From: a bacterium 1XD8-76
GTDB taxonomy: Bacteria > Bacillota > Clostridia > Lachnospirales > Lachnospiraceae
Reading direction: 5' to 3'
NCBI GenBank assembly: GCA_003611955.1
Contig: RAZE01000005.1
Coordinates: 112,298-176,297 of the forward strand
DNA length: 64,000 nucleotides
The notes below the pieces were generated by a model. That model did no database searches, was not told the origin of the DNA, and saw nothing but the letters and a program-made list of their open reading frames with translations. Below are positions 1 to 8,404 of the stretch, piece after piece (position 1 is the first letter of the stretch; every line of letters starts with the position of its first letter). The position numbers were made by a program, and so were the translations under genes.

Positions 1-864
1 CGCCAGTTTCAGTTCCTCCGAGATCGGCGCCAGAAACAGATACGTAAGCCCGAGATGTTCGTTTTCCATTCTGTAAGCGATATACCAGCTGTTTCCCGCA
101 CGGATAAACGTCTCTTCCTCGCCGGAAACCAGCATGTTCCTGAGCAGCGTCTCGTCTACCCCCGGAATTTCCTGTGCCGCAAACAGTATTTCCCCCGTTC
201 TGTAGCCGACATAAATGCTCTGCGCATCATCATCCACATATCGCTTTAACCTTTCGTTCACCTTATCGACCAGAAAATTCAGCGTGACGATGCCGTAATT
301 CGCATGGTTTTTGGATGTATAATATTTTCTTGATATCGAAACAACTTCCGTATCCTTCTTTTCAAAATAATACTGTTTCAGCGAACGCCTTATCACATCC
401 GGCATCTCCTCTTCCCCGTTCACCATCTCCAGCCATTCTTTATCGAAAAAGTCTGAGATCGGGACAAGCCCCTGCTCCGACAGAATGACCTTATCATAAT
501 TCACATAGTAGATGTACGCCGAATGCAGATACAGCTTTGTATAGACAGGCGTGCTGACAAAAGTGCGTATCAATTCCTGATCTCTGCTCTCCGTATAAGT
601 ATAGGTCTCATTAGACAGAAGTCTCTTCAATATGATCATGATTTGCGTATTGGGCCACATCGAATACATATAGTAATCCATATCCCCCACCATCTCGCTT
701 ATATTGTCATCAGCCAGCTGCAGCGCGTGCATATACTCCTCTCTGCTGTTGCGATGCTCGCTTCTCAACAGAAAAACCGTCATCAAAATTCCCAGAAGTC
801 CGGTTACGACAATAACAGGAAAAACCATATTCCTATAATATTTGATCCACTCATTTCTTTTCAT
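1..864 (-). CDS. Sensor histidine kinase, YesM type (N-terminal part, cut by window edge)
   Basis: This is the first 288 codons of a gene that runs off the left edge. The start ATG overlaps the TGA of the upstream response regulator (ATGA). A short cytoplasmic N-terminus (MKRNEWIKYYRN) is followed by one hydrophobic membrane segment at about residues 13-30. The rest, about 240 residues, reads as an extracytoplasmic sensor region of the Cache type seen in YesM-like kinases. The HAMP, dimerisation and ATPase domains would lie outside the window, so kinase activity is inferred from the paired AraC-type regulator and the sugar ABC operon upstream. It probably senses a carbohydrate or its bound receptor and phosphorylates the regulator at 861-1628. 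Confidence 0.8.
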   Translation of the reverse strand, partial: MKRNEWIKYYRNMVFPVIVVTGLLGILMTVFLLRSEHRNSREEYMHALQLADDNISEMVGDMDYYMYSMWPNTQIMIILKRLLSNETYTYTESRDQELIRTFVSTPVYTKLYLHSAYIYYVNYDKVILSEQGLVPISDFFDKEWLEMVNGEEEMPDVIRRSLKQYYFEKKDTEVVSISRKYYTSKNHANYGIVTLNFLVDKVNERLKRYVDDDAQSIYVGYRTGEILFAAQEIPGVDETLLRNMLVSGEEETFIRAGNSWYIAYRMENEHLGLTYLFLAPISEELKLA

Positions 865-1628
865 TCCTGTTTTTGTCCCTTATTTCTGTAATCCCTCGGG
901 CTCATCCCATAAAATTTTCTGAATGCCCTCGTGAAGTTTTTTGAATTATTGTACCCGACTCTCTCGCTGATCTCATAGATCTTTCCATAAGTTTCCGACA
1001 ACAGCCTGGCCGCCTCCTGCAGCCTTACTCTCTGCACATATTCCGAAAAGCTCATACCCGCCTCCGCACTGAACAGTACGCTCAGATAGGAGGAACTGAG
1101 ATTCACATGAGCCGCGGCATCCGCAAGCTTGATCTCCGCATAGTTTTTTTCTATATATTCTTTTACCTCTCTGATGATCTTTCCCTTATAGTCAAACCCT
1201 GTGTTGTCGTACAGGTTTCCGGTTTCAGACTTTTTACTCCCGTCCTCCGAATCCAGCTCCTTTTTCAGCCGCTCAAACAGTTCCGCTATCTTTCTATAGT
1301 CCGTGGGTTTTAATATATAGTCATAAACCCCCAGCTGCAGTCCTCTTCTCGCATACTCAAATTCGTTGTATGCGCTGAGAAGTATAATCTTTCCGGAAAA
1401 ATCACATTTTTTTAACTGTTCTATCAGCTTCAGCCCATCCATAACAGGCATTTTAATATCTGTCATCAATACATCGATGGGTTTTTCATCTTCCTCGATT
1501 ATTTTCAGCGCCTGTTCGCCGTTTCTGGCCTGGCCGACTACCTGAAAGCCCAGCTCTGCCCACGGAAAAAAATTAGCAAGTCCATTTCGTATCCCCACTT
1601 CGTCATCCACAATCAGTAAACGATACAT
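861..1628 (-). CDS. Two-component response regulator, YesN/AraC type
   Basis: The 255-residue protein has an N-terminal receiver domain (about 1-120) with the acidic pair D8/D9, the phosphoacceptor D57 in LMTDIKMP, and K107 in ILKP. The C-terminal 100 residues form an AraC/XylS double helix-turn-helix, with the typical ending VGYNNSKNFTRAFRKFYG followed by MSPRDYR. Regulators of this class activate neighbouring carbohydrate genes. It follows the second permease by about 80 bp and overlaps the kinase gene by 4 bp, so it probably belongs to the sugar ABC operon. The start is supported by GAGAGGT upstream of ATG. Confidence 0.93.
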   Translation of the reverse strand: MYRLLIVDDEVGIRNGLANFFPWAELGFQVVGQARNGEQALKIIEEDEKPIDVLMTDIKMPVMDGLKLIEQLKKCDFSGKIILLSAYNEFEYARRGLQLGVYDYILKPTDYRKIAELFERLKKELDSEDGSKKSETGNLYDNTGFDYKGKIIREVKEYIEKNYAEIKLADAAAHVNLSSSYLSVLFSAEAGMSFSEYVQRVRLQEAARLLSETYGKIYEISERVGYNNSKNFTRAFRKFYGMSPRDYRNKGQKQE

Positions 1629-1708
1629 TCTATACCTCTCGTTCTGAAAATTTACTTTTCATTTTAGCATGGAATCACCATTCCCACAACTGAGCCGCCT
1701 TTCCTTTT

Positions 1709-2533
1709 CTATCCCTTAATCCCCTGTGTCGCCATCCCGTCTATCAGATATTTTTGCCCGAACATATAGACCAGAATACAGGGGATCATGGACACCAGAG
1801 ACATTGCCAGCACGGTGCTCCAGTTGACCGCCGACGCCGAATCCAGACTCATCCGAAGCGCCAGCGACACTGGATATTTGCTCACGGAGCTGATGTAGAT
1901 CAACACGTTGAAAAAATCGTTCCATGTCCAGATAAACTGAAACAGAAAAGCCGAAAACAGGGCCGGTTTCAATATCGGCAGCAACACATATATCAATGTC
2001 TTAAAAGAGCTGCAGCCGTCTATCTTCGCCGCATCGTCCAGATCTCTCGGTATCCCGCGGAAAAACTGTATCATCATATAGATAAAAAACGGTGTACAGG
2101 CAAACAGCGCGGGAACGATGAACGGATAATATGTGTCATTCCAGCCCAGGCGGTTAAAAAGGATAAACCGCGGGATGATCAGCACCGTATTGGGCAGCAT
2201 CAATGTAGATATCATCAACATCATAAGAAGTTTTTTCATCGGAAACGTGAACCGCGCGAACCCATATCCCACCAGACAGCTCGATATCGTAGTAAACGCC
2301 GCTGTCGGAACCACCAGCTCCAATGTATTTAACAAAAATCTTCCAAAACTGTTCTGTCCGGTTCCGCGCCAGCCGAGCGTATAGGAATCTGTCTGCCATT
2401 TTTGCGGCAGCAGCCTGATCGAACCGAATATCTCACTGTTGGGTTTGAAAGAAGAAAACACCAGCCATATCAGAGGATAAACCATGATCAGCGCCACCAG
2501 GCACAAAAATGCATACGATAAAATTTTTTTCAT
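1709..2533 (-). CDS. Carbohydrate ABC transporter permease, CUT1 (MalG-like)
   Basis: The 274-residue protein has six predicted membrane helices and the EAA-type loop that docks the ATPase (DDAAKIDGCSSFKTLIYVLLP, about residues 190-210). An N-terminal helix followed by PLIWLVFSSFKP is typical of MalG-type permeases of CUT1 sugar importers. It follows the other permease with an 11-bp gap. No ATPase gene is present in the window, and in many Firmicutes such importers share a multitask ATPase of the MsmX type encoded elsewhere. The substrate cannot be read from the sequence, and an oligosaccharide or monosaccharide is likely. Confidence 0.92.
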   Translation of the reverse strand: MKKILSYAFLCLVALIMVYPLIWLVFSSFKPNSEIFGSIRLLPQKWQTDSYTLGWRGTGQNSFGRFLLNTLELVVPTAAFTTISSCLVGYGFARFTFPMKKLLMMLMISTLMLPNTVLIIPRFILFNRLGWNDTYYPFIVPALFACTPFFIYMMIQFFRGIPRDLDDAAKIDGCSSFKTLIYVLLPILKPALFSAFLFQFIWTWNDFFNVLIYISSVSKYPVSLALRMSLDSASAVNWSTVLAMSLVSMIPCILVYMFGQKYLIDGMATQGIKG

Positions 2534-2544
2534 CTTCTCCTCCT

Positions 2545-3441
2545 CTAGTCTTCATAGTGAACCAGCCCATCCGAAAGCCGGAAAATCGTGAACGTAAATA
2601 GAATGATGATCACAAACAGAATCCAGGACTGCGCACTGGCATAGCCCATTTTAAAGTATCGGAATCCATTCTCGTAGAGCATCAGCCCATAAAGGTAAGT
2701 TTCTTTCAGCGCGCCGCCTCCCGTAATGACAAAGGCAGCCGTAAAATCCTGAAAGAGCTGGATCATCTGCATCACCAGATTAAAAAGGATGATGGGCGAA
2801 AGCATCGGCAGGGTAATGCGGAAGTATTTCTGCACGGCATTTGCCCCGTCGATATCAGCCGCTTCATACAGGCTGTCCGGCACCTGTTTCAAACCTGCCA
2901 GAAAAAGCACCATAGAAGAGCCAAACTGCCATACCTGGAGCAGGCTTATGACGGGAAGGGAGGTTTTCGGACTCCCTATCCAGTCAAAAGCTTTATATCC
3001 TGAAAATACTGCTCCGATCAGCGTATTTAACAATCCCGTCTTCATGAATATAAAACGCCATAAAATGGTGATCGCCACGCTTCCCCCGAAAATAGAGGGA
3101 AGGTAATAGACAACCTTGAATATACTGATCCCTTTCAGCTTCTGGTTCAACAGTCCCGCAATAAACAGAGAAATGATCATCTTTAACGGCAATGCTATCG
3201 CCACATACATAAATGTAGCTTTCATGGACTTCAGAAATAACCGGTCATTTGTAAATATTTTAATATAGTTTTGCAGTCCTACGAATTTGTAATCATTCAG
3301 CATGGTAAAATCCGTAAAAGAATACAGAAAAGACATCACCAGAGGATAGAGCTGAAAAGCCAGAAATCCTATGATCCAAGGAGTCAGATAAAACATACCG
3401 GTATATTCTCTCTTCCATTTTTTCCATTTATTGTTCTGCAC
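2545..3441 (-). CDS. Carbohydrate ABC transporter permease, CUT1 (MalF-like)
   Basis: The 298-residue membrane protein starts with a basic segment and WIIGFLAFQLYPLVMSFLYSFTDF, the usual beginning of UgpA/MalF-type permeases. The EAA loop reads EAADIDGANAVQKYFRITLP at about residues 190-210. It pairs with the MalG-like permease to form the membrane channel of a CUT1 importer, fed by the binding lipoprotein encoded immediately upstream. The gap to the binding-protein gene is 27 bp, so the three are almost certainly cotranscribed. Confidence 0.92.
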   Translation of the reverse strand: MQNNKWKKWKREYTGMFYLTPWIIGFLAFQLYPLVMSFLYSFTDFTMLNDYKFVGLQNYIKIFTNDRLFLKSMKATFMYVAIALPLKMIISLFIAGLLNQKLKGISIFKVVYYLPSIFGGSVAITILWRFIFMKTGLLNTLIGAVFSGYKAFDWIGSPKTSLPVISLLQVWQFGSSMVLFLAGLKQVPDSLYEAADIDGANAVQKYFRITLPMLSPIILFNLVMQMIQLFQDFTAAFVITGGGALKETYLYGLMLYENGFRYFKMGYASAQSWILFVIIILFTFTIFRLSDGLVHYED

Positions 3442-3468
3442 TGTTTTCCCTCCAAGCCATTTTGCAGT

Positions 3469-4845
3469 TTAATTACCTGCCAGTGTCGCAAGCGGATCCT
3501 GAATCGTGTTTAAAAATTCCTCCGCTGCCTCCTCCGGCGTCAAATCTTTATAGAGCACTCTCGACAAGATTTCCGTGCTGATCGAGGTGATCTCGGAATT
3601 GTCGTGATATCCGTTCTGCGCTGTCCCCGCATTCGCGGAAGCTATCTCGATACCCGTCTTCAAATCGGGATTTAACAGATCGTTTTCCTCCAGAATTCCC
3701 CTCGCTTCAGCGGTGGCCGGCACGCCTCGGCAATCGCCCAAAATCTTGATCGCTTCCTCATCTGTCATCATCCAGTTGGCAAATTTCAGACATTCCTCCA
3801 CGCTGACGGAATCTTTGTTGATCGCCAGTACCATGGAAGGCTTACAGTTGATTCCCGTGTCCGCGGCTCCTTCTATCACAGGAAGTCTGCAGCAGCCGAT
3901 ATCCTGCACATTGTCATTGATCAGGGACGGATAATCGGATGCCCATCGGATAAGAAGCGCCGCCTCGCCGTTCGCCCATATCGGATTCTGATCGATATTT
4001 CCGTTGTAGGCCATAGTCTCCTCCAACGGCTGTATCAGATCTTTCTCCTCCAGCTCCAACAGGTAGGCATATGCATTAGCCAGCTGCTCCTTCGTAAAGT
4101 TGACGGTAAAATCATCATTGATCCACTGCCCGCCGCACTGCTGCAGGACATAGGGCTTGAACACATTTTTTTCGAGCGTGTGCAGATCACTGTGTAAAAA
4201 TACCTTGTCCGGATTCGTCGCTTTGAATTTTTCTCCCTCCGCGATCAGATCTTCCCAGCTCCACTCCGTACTCTCATCAATAGATAATCCTGTCTCCTTC
4301 ACCACATCGCGATTGAAGAAAAGGGTAAATCCATTCTGCGCCATGGGCAGCGCCGCCAGCTTATCTCCCTCAGAACACCAGCCTTTGGTGTAATCCATAT
4401 CAAATTTGCCAAAATCTATGATGTCATATTCCTCCAGATTTACAAAGAAATCCCCCTGCGCCGCCAGTTCCGTGATCCACGGGTAATCCAGCTGAATAAC
4501 ATCCGGCGCCGTTCCTCCCGCCAGCTGTGTCACCAGTTTTTCATAGTAGCTGGAGATGGTAGAATACTCGCCTTCAATGTGCACGCCTGTCAGTTCTTCA
4601 TATTTTGCCAGCGCTTCCAGTGTTTTTTCGTGGCGCGTGTCGGACCCCCACCAACAAAATCTCAGATTGACATTTTCGCCGCCGCTTTCTTCCTGTGGCG
4701 GCGCTTCCTCAGCCGCCTGTTCCCGAGCAGTTTCCATCTCTTCCGCCGCTTCAGGCGTCTCGGTCTGTTGATTCCCGCACCCTGTTATCATACTGGCTAA
4801 TATCACTCCGGTGAGCAGCAGAGCCATCATTCTTTTCTTTCTCAT
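3469..4845 (-). CDS. Extracellular sugar-binding lipoprotein of ABC transporter
   Basis: The 458-residue protein begins with a lipoprotein signal peptide: basic MRKKR, a hydrophobic core, then lipobox SMITGC with the lipidated Cys at about residue 23. An acidic linker follows, and then a solute-binding fold with NLRFCWWGSDTRHEKTLEALAKYEE, typical of family 1 sugar-binding proteins. It is anchored outside the membrane and delivers sugar to the two permeases downstream. It is the first gene of the operon and has an AAGGAG-type ribosome site. The ligand is unknown. Confidence 0.93.
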   Translation of the reverse strand: MRKKRMMALLLTGVILASMITGCGNQQTETPEAAEEMETAREQAAEEAPPQEESGGENVNLRFCWWGSDTRHEKTLEALAKYEELTGVHIEGEYSTISSYYEKLVTQLAGGTAPDVIQLDYPWITELAAQGDFFVNLEEYDIIDFGKFDMDYTKGWCSEGDKLAALPMAQNGFTLFFNRDVVKETGLSIDESTEWSWEDLIAEGEKFKATNPDKVFLHSDLHTLEKNVFKPYVLQQCGGQWINDDFTVNFTKEQLANAYAYLLELEEKDLIQPLEETMAYNGNIDQNPIWANGEAALLIRWASDYPSLINDNVQDIGCCRLPVIEGAADTGINCKPSMVLAINKDSVSVEECLKFANWMMTDEEAIKILGDCRGVPATAEARGILEENDLLNPDLKTGIEIASANAGTAQNGYHDNSEITSISTEILSRVLYKDLTPEEAAEEFLNTIQDPLATLAGN

Positions 4846-4947
4846 ACCTTTCTCTTCTCCTTTTGATATTTTGTATATATTTTATTTGCTACAACACTAT
4901 TTTATATTGATTTTTCACAATATTAAAAGGTGTCCACATTTGTAAAA

Positions 4948-4963
4948 GGTATCATAATATACC
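4948..4963. promoter_or_regulatory. Operator-like palindrome between divergent sugar genes
   Basis: GGTAT-CATAAT-ATACC is a 16-bp inverted repeat with 5-bp perfect arms. The half-site GGTATCAT recurs exactly 50 bp away at 4998-5005, close to five helical turns and just upstream of the -35 of the aldolase promoter. A TTGACA on the minus strand (4975 to 4970) may be part of a promoter for the binding-protein gene, although no good -10 lies at the right distance. Binding by the YesN-type regulator is a reasonable guess. Confidence 0.4.
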
Positions 4964-5022
4964 AAATTTTGTCAAAAAACCTTAATACATTTTATATGGT
5001 ATCATTTCATTTTCACACCCCT

Positions 5023-5051
5023 TTGACAGAAATCATACCTCTTTTTATAAT
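5023..5051 (+). promoter_or_regulatory. Sigma-A promoter of the aldolase/isomerase genes
   Basis: A perfect consensus is visible: TTGACA (5023-5028), a 17-bp spacer, and TATAAT (5046-5051). It lies about 48 bp upstream of the ATG at 5099, which also has an AAAGGAGG ribosome site. Such a strong core promoter suggests control by a repressor or catabolite control. Confidence 0.8.
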
Positions 5052-5098
5052 GAAGCCAGCCTAAAAATAACATACAAAAACAAAGGAGGTTTTTCAAC

Positions 5099-6004
5099 AT
5101 GACAAACAAGGAATTCTGGAAAGGAATTATTCCGGCCCTGATCACCCCGGTAAACGAAGACGGCACTCTGGATCTGGACAGCCTGGAAAAGGTGATCGAA
5201 AATATCATCGCATCCGGCTGCCACGGTCTTTTTGTCGCAGGTTCTTCGGGTGAACCTACCAACTTGAGTTCCAGGACAAAACGCGATGTCATCTCCAATG
5301 CGATCCGCATTGTAGACGGCCGGATTCCCATCTGTGTGGGGACTATCGCGCCCGGAACGCAGCAGACTATAGAACTGGTAAAAGAAGTGCAGGATATGGG
5401 ATGCAATTTCATCTGCAGCACTCCGAATTTTTATATGCTCAATGAGAGGCAGGAGGACATCATTCATCATTTTGAAAAAGTCTCCTCCCAAACCGGCGCC
5501 AGGATCATGATTTATAATAACGATGCCACTGTCGGTCAGACTATCCAGGCGGAAACTTTCTATAAAATCGCAGAGATTGATAACGTGATCGCCTACAAAG
5601 ATACACGCCCCGACTGGGAAAATCATCTGAAAGCGCTGGCATTCCTGCGCGACAAAGATATCAGCCTGATCTCCGGCGGCGAATATATGCTCGGCCCCAG
5701 TATTCTGATGGGAGGCCAGGGAAATATCGCCGCTGCCAGCAACGTGTTTCCAAAACTTTTCGTCGCTCTGTACGACGCTGCAATATCACAGAATATACCC
5801 CTCACACTGGACCTGAACTATAAAATCGCCAGACTCAACGATGCCGCCACAAGAACCGGAAACGGGTGGCTGTGGGGAATCAAATACATTGCCCACCGCT
5901 TTGGCCTCTGCCAGTACACTGTGGCAGGCAACTTCACCCCACTCACCGGCGAACAGGAACGGGCTCTGGATGTCATCATAGACGAATTGTCAGAATACCG
6001 TTAA
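5099..6004 (+). CDS. DapA/NanA-family class I aldolase or dehydratase
   Basis: The 301-residue protein has the TIM-barrel layout of the dihydrodipicolinate synthase/N-acetylneuraminate lyase family. The substrate-carboxylate loop is GSSGEPTNLS (about 48-57), the catalytic Tyr is Y139 (IMIYNND), and the Schiff-base Lys is K167 (VIAYKD). A late ISGGEYMLGPS-ILMGG segment also fits. The residues after the Tyr are ND rather than the IP, VP or TP usual in DapA and NanA, so it is probably neither of these. An aldolase or dehydratase acting on a 2-keto-3-deoxy sugar acid is more likely. It is followed after 24 bp by a lyxose isomerase and is divergent from a sugar importer. Confidence 0.85.
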   Translation: MTNKEFWKGIIPALITPVNEDGTLDLDSLEKVIENIIASGCHGLFVAGSSGEPTNLSSRTKRDVISNAIRIVDGRIPICVGTIAPGTQQTIELVKEVQDMGCNFICSTPNFYMLNERQEDIIHHFEKVSSQTGARIMIYNNDATVGQTIQAETFYKIAEIDNVIAYKDTRPDWENHLKALAFLRDKDISLISGGEYMLGPSILMGGQGNIAAASNVFPKLFVALYDAAISQNIPLTLDLNYKIARLNDAATRTGNGWLWGIKYIAHRFGLCQYTVAGNFTPLTGEQERALDVIIDELSEYR

Positions 6005-6028
6005 CACTTTACAAAAGAGGAAAAAGCA

Positions 6029-6712
6029 ATGAAAAGATCAATGATCAACGCCTGTATCAGGGAGTTTGAAGAAATGCTCCGTGAATACCGGTTCGCTCTT
6101 CCCCCGTTTCTTTCCTTTACCCCTGAAGAATGGACACAGAAGGGACATGAATACGACGAAATAAGGGATAACGCTCTGGGATGGGATATCACGGACTACG
6201 GGGAAGGACATTTTGAAAAGAAGGGACTCTCTCTGATCACTTTGAGAAACGGAAATGTGCATAATGACAAATATACAAAGTGTTATGCCGAAAAAATCAT
6301 CATGCTCAGGGAAGGACAGCTCTCCCCCAATCATTTCCACTGGAATAAAATGGAGGACATCATCAACAGAGGAGGCGGAAATCTGATTTTCCGTCTCTGG
6401 AATGCCACCAAAGACGGAGAACTTGCGGATACGGATGTCTTAATCAGCAAAGACGGCCGCAGCTACTATGCAAAAGCCGGTGAAGATATCATTCTCACTC
6501 CCGGAGAATCCCTCACGCTCTACCCTTATTGCTATCATGAATTTATCATACAGCCCGGCGGCGGGAAATCGCTGATAGGGGAGGTCTCCAAATGTAACGA
6601 CGATAATACGGATAACCACTTTCTGGAGGCACAGGGACGTTTCCCTTCCATCGAGGAAGACGAACCGCCCTACAGACTGCTCTGCACGGAATATCCCACT
6701 GCCAGAGATTGA
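6029..6712 (+). CDS. D-lyxose ketol-isomerase (D-lyxose/D-mannose isomerase family)
   Basis: The 227-residue protein is a cupin-fold sugar isomerase interconverting D-lyxose and D-xylulose; family members also act on mannose/fructose. The metal-binding motif HFHWNKMEDIINRGGG (about residues 103-118) provides two His and a Glu, and a further His appears in YCYHEFIIQPGGG near residue 170. Length and order of motifs match the Lyx_isomer family closely. It is the second gene after the aldolase, ribosome site AGAGGAAAAAGC, and ends just before a strong terminator. With the importer it suggests use of an unusual pentose or hexose derivative. Confidence 0.88.
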   Translation: MKRSMINACIREFEEMLREYRFALPPFLSFTPEEWTQKGHEYDEIRDNALGWDITDYGEGHFEKKGLSLITLRNGNVHNDKYTKCYAEKIIMLREGQLSPNHFHWNKMEDIINRGGGNLIFRLWNATKDGELADTDVLISKDGRSYYAKAGEDIILTPGESLTLYPYCYHEFIIQPGGGKSLIGEVSKCNDDNTDNHFLEAQGRFPSIEEDEPPYRLLCTEYPTARD

Positions 6713-6721
6713 AACCGTTAG

Positions 6722-6778
6722 AAAAAAGAACTGTTGTAAACGCAGATGGATAATCTGTCGGAACAACAGTTCTTTTTT
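6722..6778. terminator. Bidirectional intrinsic terminator
   Basis: A 16-bp perfect stem (6722-6737 with 6763-6778) has A6 at its foot on one side and T6 on the other, so it can stop transcription from either side. The loop contains a second small stem, CAGAT/ATCTG. It separates the convergent isomerase and MATE genes. Confidence 0.9.
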
Positions 6779-6829
6779 CTCTGAAACACTACAATTCTTA
6801 CGATCTGCCGAAAACTGATCTACACTTTT

Positions 6830-8170
6830 TTATTCCACAACTTCTTCCAAAGGCAACGCCTTTGTATATCGCACTATTTTCAGGGCCACATAAACCACCA
6901 CCAGCAATTCCGTAACTGGCATCGCAAACCAGACCGCATCTCCCCCAGCCACTGCCGGAAGGATGTAGATCAACATCCCGCTAATCACGGCTCCTCTGGC
7001 AACAGAAACAATGAAAGAAGCCATCGGTCTCATCAGTGCCTGAAAATAGTAAGTAGAAAAAATATTAAGCGGAAGCAACAGGAAAGAAATGCCATAACTG
7101 CAAATGACCCCCGGGGCAATGGCCAGGATTTCCTCTGTTGGCGTCATAAAAATATGGACGAAAAAATTGGGGACAAAAACAGCAAGTGCCGTCCAAACCA
7201 CTCCAAACACCGCCGCTGTCCCTAATGCATATTTCAAAATCTGCACAATCCGTTTCCCTTTTCCCGCACCAAAATTTGCAGAGAGCATCGGCTGGGACGC
7301 CTGGCCGATGCTGTAAGCACAGCACTGAACAAACGTGCTGACATTGATGATGATGCCGTAGACTGCCAGCGCATCCGTTCCCAGGTATTTTAAAATCTGC
7401 CTGTTAAACAACATTGTAAGAATCCCCATCGCCACATCGATAAAAAAGGTGGAAAACCCGGTTATGCAAATGGATTTTATAGTGAAAAACAACTCCACAG
7501 GTTTTACAAACCTTAAAGTATTTTTTTTACTGCAAAAATGCGTCAGCATTACCAGCAGGGAAAAAACAGATCCCATAGCAGTTGCAAGGCCCGCTCCCAT
7601 GATGCCCATCTTCAGCACAAACACAAAAAAATAATCTCCAAATACATTAAAAATTCCGCCAAACAACACTGCTTTCGTAGCAAGGGCAGGATCCCCATCG
7701 TTGCGCAGAAAGGCTGACATAAGCTGTGTAAACAGGAAACTCGGCACCACAAATTTAACCGGAAGCAAATAACTCCTTGCCAGCGGGAGCAGCGTTTCTT
7801 CTGCCCCAAACAGCCGCAACAACTCCACGTCATAAAAGATGACCGCCAGCCATGTAAGAGCAGCAAAAACTGCTGCTCCGATAACCGCAGCAGTAAAGTA
7901 TTCATTGGACCTTTTCTGATTTTGTTCAGATACTCCCCGCAATGTAGTAAAAAGTACAGAACCTCCGATTCCCATAAGCAGCCCCAGGCTGTATATGATA
8001 TTCCAGACAGGGGCAACCACAGCCAGCGCTGCCGTGCCTTCCGGTCCCTGATACTGTCCGACCATCGCCATATCCACCGCACCGTAAATAGACGAAATCA
8101 GTGCGCTGCCGAATGCCGCGGCCAGATACTTAAAATACATTGATTCGATTTTACTTGTAAGCAGATCCAT
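6830..8170 (-). CDS. MATE family multidrug efflux transporter
   Basis: The 446-residue integral membrane protein has about 12 hydrophobic helices in two halves and MATE hallmarks: an N-terminal SALISSIYGAVDMAMVGQY and a mid-protein region with GFSTFFIDVAMGILTMLFN. MATE proteins export cationic drugs or metabolites in exchange for Na+ or H+. I place the start at ATG 8170 because GAGGAAGG lies just upstream; a longer in-frame TTG start at 8209 falls beside the leader terminator. Transcription starts from a good promoter about 125 bp upstream, and the leader contains a terminator and a small ORF. Base use is more AT-rich than the ilv and leu genes. Confidence 0.9.
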   Translation of the reverse strand: MDLLTSKIESMYFKYLAAAFGSALISSIYGAVDMAMVGQYQGPEGTAALAVVAPVWNIIYSLGLLMGIGGSVLFTTLRGVSEQNQKRSNEYFTAAVIGAAVFAALTWLAVIFYDVELLRLFGAEETLLPLARSYLLPVKFVVPSFLFTQLMSAFLRNDGDPALATKAVLFGGIFNVFGDYFFVFVLKMGIMGAGLATAMGSVFSLLVMLTHFCSKKNTLRFVKPVELFFTIKSICITGFSTFFIDVAMGILTMLFNRQILKYLGTDALAVYGIIINVSTFVQCCAYSIGQASQPMLSANFGAGKGKRIVQILKYALGTAAVFGVVWTALAVFVPNFFVHIFMTPTEEILAIAPGVICSYGISFLLLPLNIFSTYYFQALMRPMASFIVSVARGAVISGMLIYILPAVAGGDAVWFAMPVTELLVVVYVALKIVRYTKALPLEEVVE

Positions 8171-8183
8171 ATCGTTTCCTTCC

Positions 8184-8264
8184 TCACCTGTTTTCTTTTT
8201 GCTCCCCAAAATAAAAAAGCCGGATAAAGAACAGACCTTTCAATCTGCGCCTTATCCAGCACAT
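8184..8264 (-). CDS. Candidate 26-residue leader peptide of the MATE gene
   Basis: The reading frame starts with ATG 4 nt before the terminator stem, runs through the whole hairpin, and ends with a TGA that overlaps the ribosome site of the MATE gene. The peptide begins MCWIRRRLKGLFF and is basic and aromatic. The ribosome site is weak (GGAAG). This is the layout of ribosome-mediated attenuators before antibiotic-resistance genes. Expression is inferred only. Confidence 0.45.
   Translation of the reverse strand: MCWIRRRLKGLFFIRLFYFGEQKENR
8213..8260 (-). terminator. Intrinsic terminator in the MATE gene leader
   Basis: On the minus strand a 19-position stem (8260-8242 with 8237-8219, one mismatch plus G-U pairs) is closed by a GAAA tetraloop and followed by six U residues. 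It lies between promoter and gene, so full transcripts need read-through. Confidence 0.85.
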
Positions 8265-8302
8265 TACTTCCACTGAGCAATATACCCTCCGAACTGACAA
8301 TA

Positions 8303-8331
8303 ATAATATTAAATACAGAGCCGTTTGTCAA
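8303..8331 (-). promoter_or_regulatory. Promoter of the MATE gene
   Basis: TTGACA (8331-8326), a 17-bp spacer, and TATTAT (8308-8303) on the minus strand. It is divergent from the pheST promoter, with only 33 bp between the -35 boxes. Confidence 0.8.
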
Positions 8332-8364
8332 GCCAATTTTGCACCAAAATTACTCCGAAAAATA

Positions 8365-8392
8365 TTGACATTTTTTAAACAATCATTATAAT
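8365..8392 (+). promoter_or_regulatory. Promoter of pheST
   Basis: TTGACA (8365-8370), a 16-bp spacer, and TATAAT (8387-8392). The transcript would begin near 8399, giving a leader of about 130 nt before pheS. Confidence 0.8.
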
Positions 8393-8404
8393 ATTCAGTT
8401 GTAT

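Noticed and set aside
4846..5098. CcpA cre site between the divergent sugar genes
   Set aside because: No sequence close to the cre consensus was found; only the GGTAT dyad and promoter elements are visible.
8171..8302. Known riboswitch in front of the MATE gene
   Set aside because: I could not match the leader to fluoride, guanidine or other classes; the small ORF with terminator explains the structure better.
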